Positions 46,564 through 56,447 of a stretch of DNA of 64,000 nucleotides are shown one piece after another. A program made the translations under genes and the position numbers. The notes beneath the pieces are model-generated. The model did not search any database and had not been told where the DNA came from. It saw nothing but the letters and a program-made list of their open reading frames with translations. Source of the DNA: Synechococcus sp. UW140 (GTDB lineage Bacteria; Cyanobacteriota; Cyanobacteriia; PCC-6307; Cyanobiaceae). Every line of letters starts with the position of its first letter. Position 1 is the first letter of the stretch. The stretch is from positions 1 through 64,000 of the forward strand of contig CAMCQR010000001.1 in the NCBI GenBank assembly GCA_945877115.1. The letters run 5' to 3'.

Positions 46564-46663
46564 ATCCGGCTATTGACCCTCCGGTTTCTTCCTCGAACCA
46601 GCCCTTCTTTCCTTTTGCCTGTCCGCCTTCTGACCACGTCCAGAAGCGCAACCCCATCCCCCT

Positions 46664-47203
46664 ATGTCACTGAAACAGCGCTACCGGGAGACGATCCAGC
46701 CCAAGTTGCTGAAGGATCTCGATCTCTCCAATGTTCACGAGGTCCCCAAGGTTCTCAAGGTCACCGTCAACCGGGGTCTGGGTGAAGCTGCCCAGAATGC
46801 AAAGTCTTTGGAAGCCTCCATTACTGAACTGGCCACCATCACAGGTCAGAAGGTCGTGGTGACCCGAGCCAAAAAGGCCATCGCCGGTTTCAAGATTCGC
46901 CAGGGTATGCCCATCGGTGTCACTGTTACCCTTAGGGGAGAACGGATGTACGCCTTCCTGGAGCGTCTGATACATCTAGCCTTGCCTCGCATTCGTGACT
47001 TTCGGGGTGTAAGTCCAAAGAGTTTTGATGGCCGGGGTAACTACACCCTGGGCATCCGCGAACAGATCATCTTCCCTGAGATTTCATTTGACCAGATCGA
47101 CGCCATCCGGGGCATGGACGTAACGATCGTGACCAGCGCCCGTAACGACGATGAGGGCCGGGCCCTCCTCCGCGAAATGGGGATGCCGTTCCGCAGCAAC
47201 TGA
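46664..47203 (+). CDS. rplE: 50S ribosomal protein L5
   Basis: L5 binds 5S rRNA and the P-site tRNA. The 179-residue protein has [48 protein letters not shown] and [19 protein letters not shown] in parts. It follows the only 100-nt break in this half of the cluster. Confidence 0.97.
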   Translation: MSLKQRYRETIQPKLLKDLDLSNVHEVPKVLKVTVNRGLGEAAQNAKSLEASITELATITGQKVVVTRAKKAIAGFKIRQGMPIGVTVTLRGERMYAFLERLIHLALPRIRDFRGVSPKSFDGRGNYTLGIREQIIFPEISFDQIDAIRGMDVTIVTSARNDDEGRALLREMGMPFRSN

Positions 47204-47223
47204 GCCCTCTTCCGGACACGACC

Positions 47224-47625
47224 ATGGCAAACCACGACCCGATTTCTGACATGCTCACCCGCATCCGCAATGCGAGTGAGAAGCGCCACGAGAACACTCG
47301 CGTACCTTCTTCCCGACTCTGCCGCAGCATCGCCCAGGTGCTCCAGCATGAAGGCTTCATTGCCAACATCTCCGAGGAAGGCGAAGGTGTGCGCAAAGAA
47401 TTAGTGCTTGAACTCAAGTACAGCGGAAAACATCGCCAGCCCACCATCCGCCGCATGCAGCGGGTGAGTAAGCCCGGTCTGCGCATTTACAAAAGCACTC
47501 GCCAGTTGCCCAAGGTCCTTGGCGGCCTTGGGGTTGCGATCATCTCCACATCGAGGGGGGTGATGAGTGACCGCGATGCCCGTAAGCAGGGTGTCGGCGG
47601 CGAAGTGCTTTGCTACGTCTTTTGA
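47224..47625 (+). CDS. rpsH: 30S ribosomal protein S8
   Basis: S8 binds 16S rRNA helix 21 and, in E. coli, represses the spc operon. The 133-residue protein starts [23 protein letters not shown] and ends with [11 protein letters not shown], with [16 protein letters not shown] before it. The usual order rplE-rpsH-rplF holds. Unlike in many bacteria, there is no rpsN (S14) gene between rplE and rpsH. Confidence 0.97.
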   Translation: MANHDPISDMLTRIRNASEKRHENTRVPSSRLCRSIAQVLQHEGFIANISEEGEGVRKELVLELKYSGKHRQPTIRRMQRVSKPGLRIYKSTRQLPKVLGGLGVAIISTSRGVMSDRDARKQGVGGEVLCYVF

Positions 47626-47643
47626 TCTAGGGAGAACAGTTCC

Positions 47644-48183
47644 ATGTCTCGTATCGGCAAAGCCCCCATTCCCATTCCCGACAAGGTTTCCGTTGGTATT
47701 GACGGTTTGGCCGTCACTGTCAAGGGCCCCAAGGGCGAATTGCGGCGCACCCTTCCTGATGGCGTAACCGTCGTTCAGGAGGGCTCCACGGTTCAGGTTA
47801 ATCCTGTCAATACCAGCCGCCGCTCCCGTGAGCGACATGGCCTCAGTCGTACCCTTGTCGCCAACATGGTGGAAGGTGTGAGCCAGGGGTACATCCGCAA
47901 ACTGGAAATTGTTGGCGTGGGCTATCGCGCCCAGGTTCAGGGACGAAAGTTGGTTGTTAGTGCTGGCTACAGCCACCCTGTCGAGATGTTGCCCCCTGAG
48001 GGCATCACCTTCGCCGTCGAGAACAACACTACTGTCCTGGTTTCCGGGGCGGATAAGGAACTTGTCGGTAACGAGGCGGCTAAGGTTCGCGCCATTCGTC
48101 CGCCGGAGCCCTATAAGGGCAAGGGCATCAAATACGAAGGTGAGCGAATCCTTCGCAAGGCGGGTAAGACCGGCAAGAAATGA
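47644..48183 (+). CDS. rplF: 50S ribosomal protein L6
   Basis: L6 sits near the factor-binding centre. The 179-residue protein starts [20 protein letters not shown], has [26 protein letters not shown] and ends [20 protein letters not shown]. Start and length are typical. Confidence 0.97.
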   Translation: MSRIGKAPIPIPDKVSVGIDGLAVTVKGPKGELRRTLPDGVTVVQEGSTVQVNPVNTSRRSRERHGLSRTLVANMVEGVSQGYIRKLEIVGVGYRAQVQGRKLVVSAGYSHPVEMLPPEGITFAVENNTTVLVSGADKELVGNEAAKVRAIRPPEPYKGKGIKYEGERILRKAGKTGKK

Positions 48184-48215
48184 GCTCGGCTCCAGCTTTC
48201 ATAACCTGAATCCCC

Positions 48216-48581
48216 ATGTCCACTCTCTCCCGCAAACTTCAGACCCAGAAGCGCCATCGCCGTCTGCGTCGCCATCTGTCCGGCACCTCCGATCGTCCCC
48301 GGCTTGCCGTGTTTCGGTCCAACAATCACATCTACGCCCAAGTCATCGACGACGACGCCCAGAGCACCCTTTGCTCGGCTTCAAGCCTCGATAAGGATCT
48401 GCGTACGTCCCTCGCCGTCGGGGCCACTTGTGAAGCCTCCGTGGCTGTGGGCCAGCTTGTAGCCAAGCGTGCCCTTTCCAAGGGCATCCAGCAGGTGGTC
48501 TTCGATCGCGGCGGCAACCTGTACCACGGCAGGGTCAAGGCCCTCGCCGATGCCGCCCGGGAAGCGGGCCTTCAGTTCTGA
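48216..48581 (+). CDS. rplR: 50S ribosomal protein L18
   Basis: L18 binds 5S rRNA with L5. The 121-residue protein starts [21 protein letters not shown] and has [20 protein letters not shown] and [24 protein letters not shown]. It lies 14 nt before rpsE. Confidence 0.97.
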   Translation: MSTLSRKLQTQKRHRRLRRHLSGTSDRPRLAVFRSNNHIYAQVIDDDAQSTLCSASSLDKDLRTSLAVGATCEASVAVGQLVAKRALSKGIQQVVFDRGGNLYHGRVKALADAAREAGLQF

Positions 48582-48595
48582 CTCCTCCGCTCACC

Positions 48596-49249
48596 ATGAC
48601 CGAAACCAACGAACAAGTTCAGTCCGGCGACATCCCTGCCGCCGCGGATGTGCCTAGCGCCGAGGGCCAGGAACGTCGAGGCCAAGGCCGCGGTGACGGC
48701 AAAGCCGGTGGCGGTGATCGTCGCGGCCAACGCCGAGGCGGTGACCGCCGCGGTGGCCAGGAGCGTGATTCCGAATGGCAGGAGCGGGTCGTTCAAATTC
48801 GACGTGTGTCCAAAACCGTCAAGGGCGGCAAGAAGATGAGCTTCCGGGCCATCGTCGTCGTTGGCAATGAACGTGGCCAGGTGGGTGTTGGGGTCGGTAA
48901 GGCTGGTGATGTGATCGGTGCCGTCCGTAAGGGTGTTGCCGATGGCAAAAAACACCTTGTCAAGGTGCCCCTCACGCGCACTAGCTCAGTACCAACCGAA
49001 AGCCGTGGGCGTGATGGCGCAGCGAGCGTCCTTATTCGTCCCGCCGCTCCGGGTACTGGCGTTATTGCTGGTGGTTCAATTCGCACGGTTCTTGAACTGG
49101 CGGGTATCAAGAACGTTCTAGCCAAGCGCCTTGGATCCAAGACCCCCCTGAACAATGCCCGTGCTGCCATGGAAGCCCTAGGGGCCCTGCGTACCCACAA
49201 GGAGACTGCCAAAGAACGTGGTATTTCTCTAGAACAGATCTACTCCTGA
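48596..49249 (+). CDS. rpsE: 30S ribosomal protein S5
   Basis: S5 helps decoding accuracy and mRNA unwinding. The 217-residue protein has the core [37 protein letters not shown] and [21 protein letters not shown]. Before it is a long Gly/Arg/Asp-rich lead (about residues 18-58, [21 protein letters not shown]), common in picocyanobacteria and probably disordered. Confidence 0.97.
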   Translation: MTETNEQVQSGDIPAAADVPSAEGQERRGQGRGDGKAGGGDRRGQRRGGDRRGGQERDSEWQERVVQIRRVSKTVKGGKKMSFRAIVVVGNERGQVGVGVGKAGDVIGAVRKGVADGKKHLVKVPLTRTSSVPTESRGRDGAASVLIRPAAPGTGVIAGGSIRTVLELAGIKNVLAKRLGSKTPLNNARAAMEALGALRTHKETAKERGISLEQIYS

Positions 49250-49270
49250 GCCCATTGCTGGAGCATCACG

Positions 49271-49729
49271 ATGACATCCTCTTTCTCCCTCAACACTCTC
49301 AAGCCCCAACCAGGTTCCCGCCGCCGCAAACTGCGTAAAGGTCGGGGCATCGCTGCCGGCCAAGGTGCCAGTTGTGGTTTCGGCATGCGGGGCCAAAAGT
49401 CCCGTTCTGGTCGTCCTGTTCGCCCCGGTTTTGAGGGTGGCCAGATGCCCCTTTATCGTCGAATCCCCAAGCTCAAGCATTTTGAGCTTGTGAATCCGGT
49501 TTATTACACTGTGATTAACGTCGGTCGACTGGCTGATCTATCTGCAGGATCCACAGTCACGATGGATTCCCTTGTCAAAGACGGTCTAGTAACAAGTCCG
49601 AAGTATCCGCTCAAGGTGCTTGGTAGCGGCGATCTGTCGGTCAAGCTCAACGTGCAGGCCGCAGCCTTCACTGTTGGAGCTCGGGCCAAGATTGAGGCTG
49701 CTGGTGGTTCCTGTGAAGTTACCGACTGA
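49271..49729 (+). CDS. rplO: 50S ribosomal protein L15
   Basis: L15 is a late assembly protein. The 152-residue protein has [50 protein letters not shown] and a C-terminal globular part. No rpmD (L30) gene lies between rpsE and rplO. secY follows after 63 nt. Confidence 0.97.
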   Translation: MTSSFSLNTLKPQPGSRRRKLRKGRGIAAGQGASCGFGMRGQKSRSGRPVRPGFEGGQMPLYRRIPKLKHFELVNPVYYTVINVGRLADLSAGSTVTMDSLVKDGLVTSPKYPLKVLGSGDLSVKLNVQAAAFTVGARAKIEAAGGSCEVTD

Positions 49730-49792
49730 TAACTGTTTGTCGAATGGCTTATCTGTTATCCGTCTGATCTGCTCTCCCATCCCTTCACCGCC

Positions 49793-51112
49793 ATGGTTCT
49801 CAGTCGGGGTCGCAATCCAGGCGCCACTGAAATTCTCACCCAGCTCATTCAGGCCAAAGGTCTGCGGGACAGAGTTCTGCTGACTCTTGGTCTTTTGCTA
49901 CTGGTTCGTTTGGGGGTCTACATCCCTGTTCCTGGGATTGATCGGGTCGCCTTTCAACAATTTTTGGCGCGTGGTGGCCAACTGATTGGTTTTCTTGACA
50001 TCTTTACAGGGGGCGGCATCTCAACCATCGGTATTTTTGGTTTGGGCATTCTTCCATTTATTAATGCCTCGATCATTATCCAATTGCTGACCGCCGCTCT
50101 GCCTAGTCTGGAAGACCTTCAGAAGAATGAGGGTGAAGCAGGCCGCCGAAGGATCGCCCAAATCACTCGATTCGTTGCCCTTGGCTGGGGCATGATTCAG
50201 AGTCTTGTATTTGCTCTCATTCTCCGCCAGTACGCTCTTCCGGGCTTGCCAGATTGGTTGTTTGTCCTTCAAACCACTTTGGCTCTGGTTACGGGTTCCA
50301 TGGTTGTGATGTGGATTAGCGAAGTGATTACAGAGCGTGGGATTGGCCAGGGAGCATCACTTGTTATTTTTCTTAATATAGTTGCTACTCTCCCTAGGGC
50401 TCTCGGCTCGACAATACAGTTGGCTCAGAGTGGAGATCGAAGCACTGTCACAGGGATTTTGATCCTCTTGCTTATCTTTTTGTTTACAATTGTCGGAATC
50501 ATCCTTGTTCAGGAAGGTAGCCGAAGGCTTCCGATTATTAGTGCTAAACGTCAAGTTGGTGGCGTGGGTGTACTGGCAGCACGACAAAGCTATTTACCCT
50601 TAAAACTCAATGCAGGTGGAGTAATGCCGATTATCTTTGCATCTGCCATGTTATTTCTACCTCTTACGATAGCCAATTTTACTTCAAACCCTTTGCTCAT
50701 CCGCTTTGCCGGTTATTTGAATCCTAACAGCAGTCTTCCATGGATTTATGCAGTAGTATATTTTGGTCTAATCCTTGGTTTTTCGTACTTTTACGCCTCT
50801 CTTACGGTAAACCCTCTTGATATTGCCACTAATTTGAAGCGCACTGGTGTTGCTATACCAGGTGTTAGACCTGGATCAGCAACAGCGACTTATCTTAGTG
50901 ATGTTGGTAATCGTTTAACTTTGTTAGGCGGATTATTTCTTGGCGCGGTTGCAATTATTCCATCTGCTGTTGAAGGTGCCATTCAGGTCCGAACCTTTCA
51001 AGGGATCGGAGCGACCTCACTGTTGATTTTAGTTGGTGTCGCTATTGATACCGCAAAGCAGGTTCAGACCTACGTCATCTCCCAAAGATACGAAGGAATT
51101 GTACGAGGCTGA
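49793..51112 (+). CDS. secY: Protein translocase subunit SecY
   Basis: SecY is the channel of the Sec translocon in the cytoplasmic and thylakoid membranes. The 439-residue protein has ten spans. Signatures are GVYIPVPGIDR, GGGISTIGIFGLGILPFINASIIIQLL, GIGQGASLVIF and the C-terminal LLILVGVAIDTAKQVQTYVISQRYEG. From about 50350 the coding sequence becomes markedly A+T-rich compared with the preceding ribosomal genes. adk follows after 46 nt. Confidence 0.97.
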   Translation: MVLSRGRNPGATEILTQLIQAKGLRDRVLLTLGLLLLVRLGVYIPVPGIDRVAFQQFLARGGQLIGFLDIFTGGGISTIGIFGLGILPFINASIIIQLLTAALPSLEDLQKNEGEAGRRRIAQITRFVALGWGMIQSLVFALILRQYALPGLPDWLFVLQTTLALVTGSMVVMWISEVITERGIGQGASLVIFLNIVATLPRALGSTIQLAQSGDRSTVTGILILLLIFLFTIVGIILVQEGSRRLPIISAKRQVGGVGVLAARQSYLPLKLNAGGVMPIIFASAMLFLPLTIANFTSNPLLIRFAGYLNPNSSLPWIYAVVYFGLILGFSYFYASLTVNPLDIATNLKRTGVAIPGVRPGSATATYLSDVGNRLTLLGGLFLGAVAIIPSAVEGAIQVRTFQGIGATSLLILVGVAIDTAKQVQTYVISQRYEGIVRG

Positions 51113-51158
51113 ATTAGCTTTTATTTTTCTGTTTGGCCTCAAGGTTGTAATTCCAACA

Positions 51159-51710
51159 ATGAAACAACGTCTCCTTTTCCTCGGTCCTCCTGGGGCTGGT
51201 AAGGGTACCCAGGCTCAGCTCCTGGCTTCTGAGAATCGGTTAATGCACCTCTCAACGGGCGATCTGCTCCGTGCTGAAGTTCTTGCTGGTACCGAACTCG
51301 GCCAGCAAGCCGAAGCGGTAATGGCCCGGGGCGAGCTTGTCAGTGATGCCCTTGTGCTTGCCATCGTTCGCCACCGCCTTGAAACCCATTCCCAAGGTTG
51401 GTTGTTGGATGGATTCCCCCGTAATCTTGGCCAAGCCACGGCCCTAGATTCCCTGCTGTTTCAGCTCAACCAATCCATTGAATTGGTGCTCCTGATGGCA
51501 CTCCCTGATGAGATTCTCGTCCAGCGCATGCTGTCGCGCGGCCGTGCTGATGACACCGAAGCTGTTATTCGTCACCGTCTTGAGGTTTACCGTCAACAGA
51601 CGGCTCCCTTGATCGAGCATTACCAACAGCTCGGACTGCTGCTGTCCGTGGATGCAGCCGGAACGGTCGACGAGGTTTCTGACAGCATCAGACGATCTGT
51701 CGGCAGCTGA
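51159..51710 (+). CDS. adk: Adenylate kinase
   Basis: Adenylate kinase balances ATP, ADP and AMP. The 183-residue protein starts MKQRLLFLGPPGAGKGTQAQ (P-loop), then has LMHLSTGDLLRAE and WLLDGFPRNLGQATALD. It has the short form without the zinc/LID insertion. ATG 51159 is the family start; an upstream in-frame start lies inside secY. The secY-adk order is standard. Confidence 0.97.
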   Translation: MKQRLLFLGPPGAGKGTQAQLLASENRLMHLSTGDLLRAEVLAGTELGQQAEAVMARGELVSDALVLAIVRHRLETHSQGWLLDGFPRNLGQATALDSLLFQLNQSIELVLLMALPDEILVQRMLSRGRADDTEAVIRHRLEVYRQQTAPLIEHYQQLGLLLSVDAAGTVDEVSDSIRRSVGS

Positions 51711-51752
51711 TGTGTTAGTATTTTTGTTTGTGAAATCGGAGTCTCGCCGGCC

Positions 51753-51866
51753 ATGAAGGTGCGTGCCTCAGTCAAGCGGATGTGCGACAAATGTCGAGTC
51801 ATCCGTCGTCATGGTCGGGTAATGGTCATCTGCACCAACCCCAAGCACAAGCAGCGACAAGGCTGA
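51753..51866 (+). CDS. rpmJ: 50S ribosomal protein L36
   Basis: This 37-residue protein reads [20 protein letters not shown] and ends with NPKHKQRQG. The zinc ligands C-x2-C...C-x4-H are complete. It is placed between adk and rpsM as in most bacteria. Confidence 0.96.
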   Translation: MKVRASVKRMCDKCRVIRRHGRVMVICTNPKHKQRQG

Positions 51867-51940
51867 TCTGCTCCTGATACTCCAGTCATCCCTTCGGGTG
51901 TGACCTCACATTCCCACAAATCCTTCGAATTCTTTCGCCA

Positions 51941-52306
51941 GTGGCACGGATAGCCGGTGTTGACATCCCCCGCGACAAGCGGATCGAGATTTCTCTGACC
52001 TATGTCTATGGCATAGGCCTCACTCGGGCGAAGAAGATTCTTGCCAAGGCCGGTGTCAGCCCCGATATCCGGGTCAAGGACCTCAGCGATGCAGATGTTC
52101 AGAAACTCCGCGGAGCTGCTGAAACATTCACTTTGGAAGGGGACCTTCGTCGGGAGGAGGGCATGGCCCTCAAGCGACTCCAAGACATCGGCTGTTTGCG
52201 TGGCCGTCGTCACCGCATGGGTCTGCCTGTCCGAGGACAACGGACTCGTACCAATGCACGCACCCGCCGTGGTGCTCGCAAGACCGTCGCCGGCAAGAAG
52301 AAGTAG
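51941..52306 (+). CDS. rpsM: 30S ribosomal protein S13
   Basis: S13 is in the 30S head and touches the P-site tRNA. The 121-residue protein starts at GTG with [26 protein letters not shown] in part, and has [25 protein letters not shown] near the C-terminus. Confidence 0.97.
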   Translation: MARIAGVDIPRDKRIEISLTYVYGIGLTRAKKILAKAGVSPDIRVKDLSDADVQKLRGAAETFTLEGDLRREEGMALKRLQDIGCLRGRRHRMGLPVRGQRTRTNARTRRGARKTVAGKKK

Positions 52307-52384
52307 GTCACTAAGACCCAGCATCAGTCGCCCTTCCCCCCAACCTTTCTCCCGACCCCATTCCTGCCCTGCAGGCCAAAAGCC

Positions 52385-52777
52385 ATGGCGAAGCCAGCCA
52401 AAAAAACAGGCCCTAAAAAGGCTAAGCGCAACGTTCCCAATGGAGTTGCTCACATTCAAAGCACTTTTAATAACACCATCGTGTCGATTACCGACACGGC
52501 GGGCGAGGTGATCAGTTGGTCTTCAGCCGGAGCCAGTGGCTTCAAAGGAGCTCGTAAAGGGACCCCGTTCGCGGCCCAAACTGCCGCTGAGGCTGCCGGT
52601 CGCCGCGCCCTTGAGCAAGGGATGCGCCAAATTGAGGTGTTGGTTCGTGGGCCTGGTTCAGGGCGTGAAACCGCGATCCGAGCCCTTCAGGTTGCCGGCC
52701 TTGAAATCACCTTGATTCGGGATGTCACCCCCTTGCCACACAACGGCTGCCGTCGTCCCAAGCGACGTCGCGTCTGA
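52385..52777 (+). CDS. rpsK: 30S ribosomal protein S11
   Basis: S11 forms the platform by the E site. The 130-residue protein has [43 protein letters not shown] and the C-terminal [18 protein letters not shown], all conserved. It is followed by rpoA after 34 nt. Confidence 0.98.
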   Translation: MAKPAKKTGPKKAKRNVPNGVAHIQSTFNNTIVSITDTAGEVISWSSAGASGFKGARKGTPFAAQTAAEAAGRRALEQGMRQIEVLVRGPGSGRETAIRALQVAGLEITLIRDVTPLPHNGCRRPKRRRV

Positions 52778-52811
52778 CGCTTGATTCTGTTTTACCCCTG
52801 CCATTCATACC

Positions 52812-53750
52812 GTGTTGCAATACCAGATCGATCGCGTTGACCATCAGGTTGCCGACGACCGTTCCCAAATTGGCGTTTTCCTGATCGGTCCCCTGGACAA
52901 AGGTCAGGCCACAACTCTCGGGACTTCCCTTCGCCGCATCCTGATTGGCGGTTTAGAAGGTAGTGCGATCACCGCCGTCCGTATCGCCGGTGTGAACCAC
53001 GAATACGCCACTGTTCCTGGTGTCAGAGAAGATGTCCTTGACATTCTTCTTAATTGCAAGTCTGTTCCGGTCAATAGTCGCAGCCGTGAGGTAGAGATTG
53101 GCCGTTTAGTAGTCAATGGACCCGCCACTGTGACTGCTTCCCATCTGCAGTTTTCATCTCAGGTTCAGGTCATCGATGCCGATCGACCGATCGCGACAGT
53201 TGCTGAAGGCCATAGTCTTGAGATGGAAGTCCACGTTGAAAGAGGAATTGGCTATCGACCTGTCGATCGCCACAATGAAGAGACTAGCGCCATTGATCTA
53301 CTCCAGATTGATGCTGTCTTTATGCCTATTCGTCGGGTTAATTACAGTGTTGATGAAACTGCCGTCGGAGAAGGCGGTTCAGCTCGTGAACGCCTGAGGC
53401 TTGAGATTGAAACGAATGGCAGCATTTCTCCCGATGACGCCATGGCCCAAGCTGCGAACCAGTTGATATCCCTTTTCCAACCTCTTGCGACTCTTACCAC
53501 AACCGAAGATCCTGGGCTTGAGCCTGAAACTACAGCTGAGGCCCAAATCCCCCTTGAGGAATTAAATCTTTCAGTAAGGGCTTACAACTGTCTTAAGCGT
53601 GCTCAAGTCAACTCTGTTTCAGACTTGATGGGCTTCAGTTATGAAGACCTTCTTGAGATTAAGAACTTTGGTTCAAAGTCTGCTGATGAGGTGATCGAAG
53701 CCCTTGAGCGTATCGGTATCTCACTCCCCCAAAGCCGTACAACGGCCTAA
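52812..53750 (+). CDS. rpoA: RNA polymerase alpha subunit
   Basis: Alpha starts polymerase assembly and contacts activators through its C-terminal domain. The 312-residue protein starts GTG TTG (read [12 protein letters not shown]), has the N-domain signature [23 protein letters not shown], a linker with [15 protein letters not shown], and the C-domain [20 protein letters not shown]...[14 protein letters not shown]. Its codons are A+T-richer than those of the rps genes before it. Confidence 0.97.
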   Translation: MLQYQIDRVDHQVADDRSQIGVFLIGPLDKGQATTLGTSLRRILIGGLEGSAITAVRIAGVNHEYATVPGVREDVLDILLNCKSVPVNSRSREVEIGRLVVNGPATVTASHLQFSSQVQVIDADRPIATVAEGHSLEMEVHVERGIGYRPVDRHNEETSAIDLLQIDAVFMPIRRVNYSVDETAVGEGGSARERLRLEIETNGSISPDDAMAQAANQLISLFQPLATLTTTEDPGLEPETTAEAQIPLEELNLSVRAYNCLKRAQVNSVSDLMGFSYEDLLEIKNFGSKSADEVIEALERIGISLPQSRTTA

Positions 53751-53781
53751 AGGCTGCTTACCCTTCTCACCCTTTATCGTC

Positions 53782-54132
53782 ATGCGCCACCAGTGCCGCG
53801 TCCCCCTGCTTGGACGACCCGCAGACCAACGCAAAGCCTTGCTTCGGGGTCTTACGACCCAATTGATTCGCGAAGGTCGTGTCACCACCACCAAGGCCCG
53901 TGCCAAGGCCCTTCGTGATCAAGCCGAACGCATGATTACCCTGGCTAAGGAAGGAAGTCTTGCATCAAGGCGCCTAGCGATTGGCTACATCTACGATAAG
54001 CAACTCGTTCACGCTCTTTTCGATAAGGTGCCCGACCGCTACGGCGATAGAAACGGTGGTTACACAAGGATTATTCGTACCGTACCCCGTCGTGGCGACA
54101 ACGCTGAGATGGCAATCATAGAGTTGGTCTGA
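53782..54132 (+). CDS. rplQ: 50S ribosomal protein L17
   Basis: The 116-residue protein starts [20 protein letters not shown], the family start, and ends [12 protein letters not shown]. The longer in-frame version (53704) would overlap rpoA and is not used. The truA frame begins within its last codons. Confidence 0.97.
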   Translation: MRHQCRVPLLGRPADQRKALLRGLTTQLIREGRVTTTKARAKALRDQAERMITLAKEGSLASRRLAIGYIYDKQLVHALFDKVPDRYGDRNGGYTRIIRTVPRRGDNAEMAIIELV

Positions 54133-54956
54133 ATCACCCCCGTCGCATTGCCCTCTGCTTTCAGTACGATGGCAGTCCTTTTTCAGGTTGGCAACGCCAA
54201 TCCAATGCTTCCTCTGTGCAATCTACATTGGAGGATATTTTGGATCAATTAGAGTCCGGTGTGCGCCATTCTGTTGTCGCTGCCGGCAGGACTGATGCCG
54301 GAGTCCATGCTGCGGCTCAAGTGGCCCATTTTGATTCCGTGGGTCCAATTCCTTCCCATCGTTGGCCTGCAGCGCTCAACGGTCGTTTGCCGCAAACGAT
54401 TCGCGTCCGTGCAGCTGCTGAGGTCTCCAGCACATGGCATGCTTGTTATAATGCACAATACCGGCGCTATAGATATACAATCTATAATGCACAAACTGCT
54501 AATCTTTTTCTTGCTCATTGGAGCTGGCATCGATATAAAAAAAGATTGGACGAACACTTGATGGCGGCTGCCCTCGCAGATATTGTTGGCGAGCACGATT
54601 TTTCTGCTTTTCAAAAGGCAGGTAGTCACCGAGCCCATTCCCGCACAACCGTCCAGGACGTGAGTCTGGTTCGCCAGGGGGATTTGTTGGTTGTGGAAAT
54701 TCAGGCCAGCGGATTTCTTTATGGTATGGTCCGTTTATTGATGGGGCAGATTGTTGCCGTTGGTGAGGGTTCTCTTTCCCTGGATAACTTTATAAGCCGT
54801 TGGCGCAGGCGAGCCCGCCATGAAGTCCGCGAGGCAGCACCTCCTAAGGGCCTGTGTCTTCTTCGGGTCGGCTATCCAACGGTGATCTTTCCGCCTGGTC
54901 TATGGTATGATAGTCAACCGAGATTTCTTCTCGACTCGCACGATAAGGCGATTTAG
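54129..54956 (+). CDS. truA: tRNA pseudouridine(38-40) synthase TruA
   Basis: TruA turns U38-U40 of tRNAs to pseudouridine. Conserved parts are [19 protein letters not shown], the catalytic Asp in [20 protein letters not shown] and [19 protein letters not shown]. The N-terminal conserved part lies upstream of the first ATG/GTG/TTG in frame (GTG 54216). The frame opens only after a TGA at about 54105, so translation must begin at a rare codon. CTG 54129, overlapping the rplQ stop, is my choice (275 aa); ATT near 54147 is the other option. Low G+C is evident. Confidence 0.85.
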   Translation: MNHPRRIALCFQYDGSPFSGWQRQSNASSVQSTLEDILDQLESGVRHSVVAAGRTDAGVHAAAQVAHFDSVGPIPSHRWPAALNGRLPQTIRVRAAAEVSSTWHACYNAQYRRYRYTIYNAQTANLFLAHWSWHRYKKRLDEHLMAAALADIVGEHDFSAFQKAGSHRAHSRTTVQDVSLVRQGDLLVVEIQASGFLYGMVRLLMGQIVAVGEGSLSLDNFISRWRRRARHEVREAAPPKGLCLLRVGYPTVIFPPGLWYDSQPRFLLDSHDKAI

Positions 54957-54997
54957 GCTTTTGCCTGACTATCCTTTGCCGGCGAGCCTGTTTCCTT

Positions 54998-55039
54998 GAG
55001 CCTGCGTGGCCCAAGGAAGCCTTTGGGTCTTTCAGGCTC
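54998..55039 (+). promoter_or_regulatory. Stem-loop in the truA-rplM gap
   Basis: GAGCCTG (54998-55004) pairs with CAGGCTC (55033-55039), and inside it CCCAAGG pairs with CCTTTGGG with one bulged base. It may be a leader for rplM-rpsI or a weak transcript end of truA. No T run follows. The rest of the 275-nt gap shows no gene. Confidence 0.35.
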
Positions 55040-55231
55040 ATGGGCCACTTCATCCCAGCCTGGCTGTGTCTGCATGCCAGCCGAGCAGCATCGGCTTGGT
55101 GATCAGTTATGGTCAGAGATTGATTTGAGCCGTAGGCGGCAAGTCCTGCCCGGCCCATGGTTTTGGAAAACGGGTTACCTGACCCGATCCACATCCTTTT
55201 CCTGATGCCCCAACGGGCCCACTCTGGCGCC

Positions 55232-55684
55232 ATGAACAAGACCCCTCAACCCTCTGCCGAATCTCTGGACCGTCAATGGTTTGTAGTGGATGCGGCTGAC
55301 CAAACTCTCGGACGCCTAGCCAGTGAGGTGGCTCAGGTTCTGCGGGGCAAGAACAAGCCCACCTTCACGCCCCACATGGATACGGGCGATTTTGTCGTCA
55401 TCATCAACGCTGAGAAGATTCGTGTCAGCGGCAACAAGCCCACTCAGAAGGTTTATCGACGCCATTCGGGTCGTCCTGGTGGCATGAAGACCGAGACTTT
55501 TGCCCATCTTCAGGCCCGTCTCCCTGAGCGCATCGTTGAGAAGGCGATCAAGGGCATGCTTCCCCACAACGCTCTCGGTCGCCAGCTCTTCCGCAAGCTT
55601 AAGGTTTATCGAGGCGCTGAGCATCCTCATGCCGCCCAGCAGCCCCAGATCCTCGCCCTCAATCCTTCCGCGTCAGCCCAATGA
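55232..55684 (+). CDS. rplM: 50S ribosomal protein L13
   Basis: L13 is an early assembly protein. The 150-residue protein has [40 protein letters not shown] and [20 protein letters not shown], all family typical. ATG 55232 is set by the family N-terminus. Its stop overlaps the rpsI start (ATGA), so the two are coupled. Confidence 0.97.
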   Translation: MNKTPQPSAESLDRQWFVVDAADQTLGRLASEVAQVLRGKNKPTFTPHMDTGDFVVIINAEKIRVSGNKPTQKVYRRHSGRPGGMKTETFAHLQARLPERIVEKAIKGMLPHNALGRQLFRKLKVYRGAEHPHAAQQPQILALNPSASAQ

Positions 55685-56088
55685 CCAGTTCATCCAACCG
55701 CGTTGTGTACTGGGGAACGGGACGCCGTAAAACCGCCGTTGCCCGCGTTCGCGTCGTTCCTGGATCCGGTGCTGTCACCATTAATGGCCGTCCTGGTGAC
55801 AACTATCTCAATTACAACCCTGTCTATCTTGCTTCGGTCAAGGCCCCTCTTCAGACCCTTGGTCTCGAGTCCCAGTATGACCTTCTTGTTAATGTCCGGG
55901 GCGGTGGCCTGACAGGTCAAGCCGATGCCATTAAGCAAGGAGCGGCTCGGGCCCTTTGCGACCTGTCTCCAGATAACCGCAAGCCCCTTAAGGCTGAGGG
56001 TCATCTCAGCCGCGACCCGCGAGCCAAGGAACGTCGCAAATACGGACTCAAGAAAGCCCGTAAGGCACCTCAGTTCTCTAAACGCTAG
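55681..56088 (+). CDS. rpsI: 30S ribosomal protein S9
   Basis: S9 reaches the P-site tRNA with its C-terminal tail. The 135-residue protein has [20 protein letters not shown] and [19 protein letters not shown], and ends with [24 protein letters not shown] in part, the universal tail. It overlaps rplM by 4 nt. Confidence 0.98.
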   Translation: MTSSSNRVVYWGTGRRKTAVARVRVVPGSGAVTINGRPGDNYLNYNPVYLASVKAPLQTLGLESQYDLLVNVRGGGLTGQADAIKQGAARALCDLSPDNRKPLKAEGHLSRDPRAKERRKYGLKKARKAPQFSKR

Positions 56089-56115
56089 TTTTCTCCCCAT
56101 CTCAGCGCAACAGCC

Positions 56116-56370
56116 ATGCCAAAGGCCGACATCCATCCCACTTGGTTTCCAGATGCCAAGGTCATCTGTAACGGTGAGGTGATCATGACCACCGGTTCCA
56201 CCAAACCCGAGATCCATGTGGATGTCTGGAGTGGTAACCACCCTTTCTACACTGGGACCCAGAAGATCCTTGACACTGAAGGTCGGGTTGACCGCTTCAT
56301 GCGTAAGTACGGCATGGGAGGCTCGGAATCCTCACCTCCAGCAGTCAAAACACCTCCTGTCTCGGCCTGA
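56116..56370 (+). CDS. rpmE: 50S ribosomal protein L31
   Basis: The 84-residue protein starts [20 protein letters not shown] and has [18 protein letters not shown]. Only one Cys remains, so it is the zinc-free (C-minus) form. The C-terminus adds a Ser/Pro tail. It is followed by a strong terminator. Confidence 0.95.
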   Translation: MPKADIHPTWFPDAKVICNGEVIMTTGSTKPEIHVDVWSGNHPFYTGTQKILDTEGRVDRFMRKYGMGGSESSPPAVKTPPVSA

Positions 56371-56390
56371 TCTTCAGGTTTCCTTGTAGC

Positions 56391-56421
56391 AGCCGGCTGC
56401 CTTGTGTAGCCGGCTTTTTTC
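56391..56421 (+). terminator. Rho-independent terminator after rpmE
   Basis: Two copies of the self-complementary AGCCGGCT (56391-56398 and 56408-56415) pair as an 8-bp stem with a 9-nt loop, followed by six T. It separates the ribosomal cluster from prfA, which therefore probably has its own promoter or depends on read-through. Confidence 0.85.
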
Positions 56422-56447
56422 TTGTATCCAGAATCAAAGGCCCGCCC

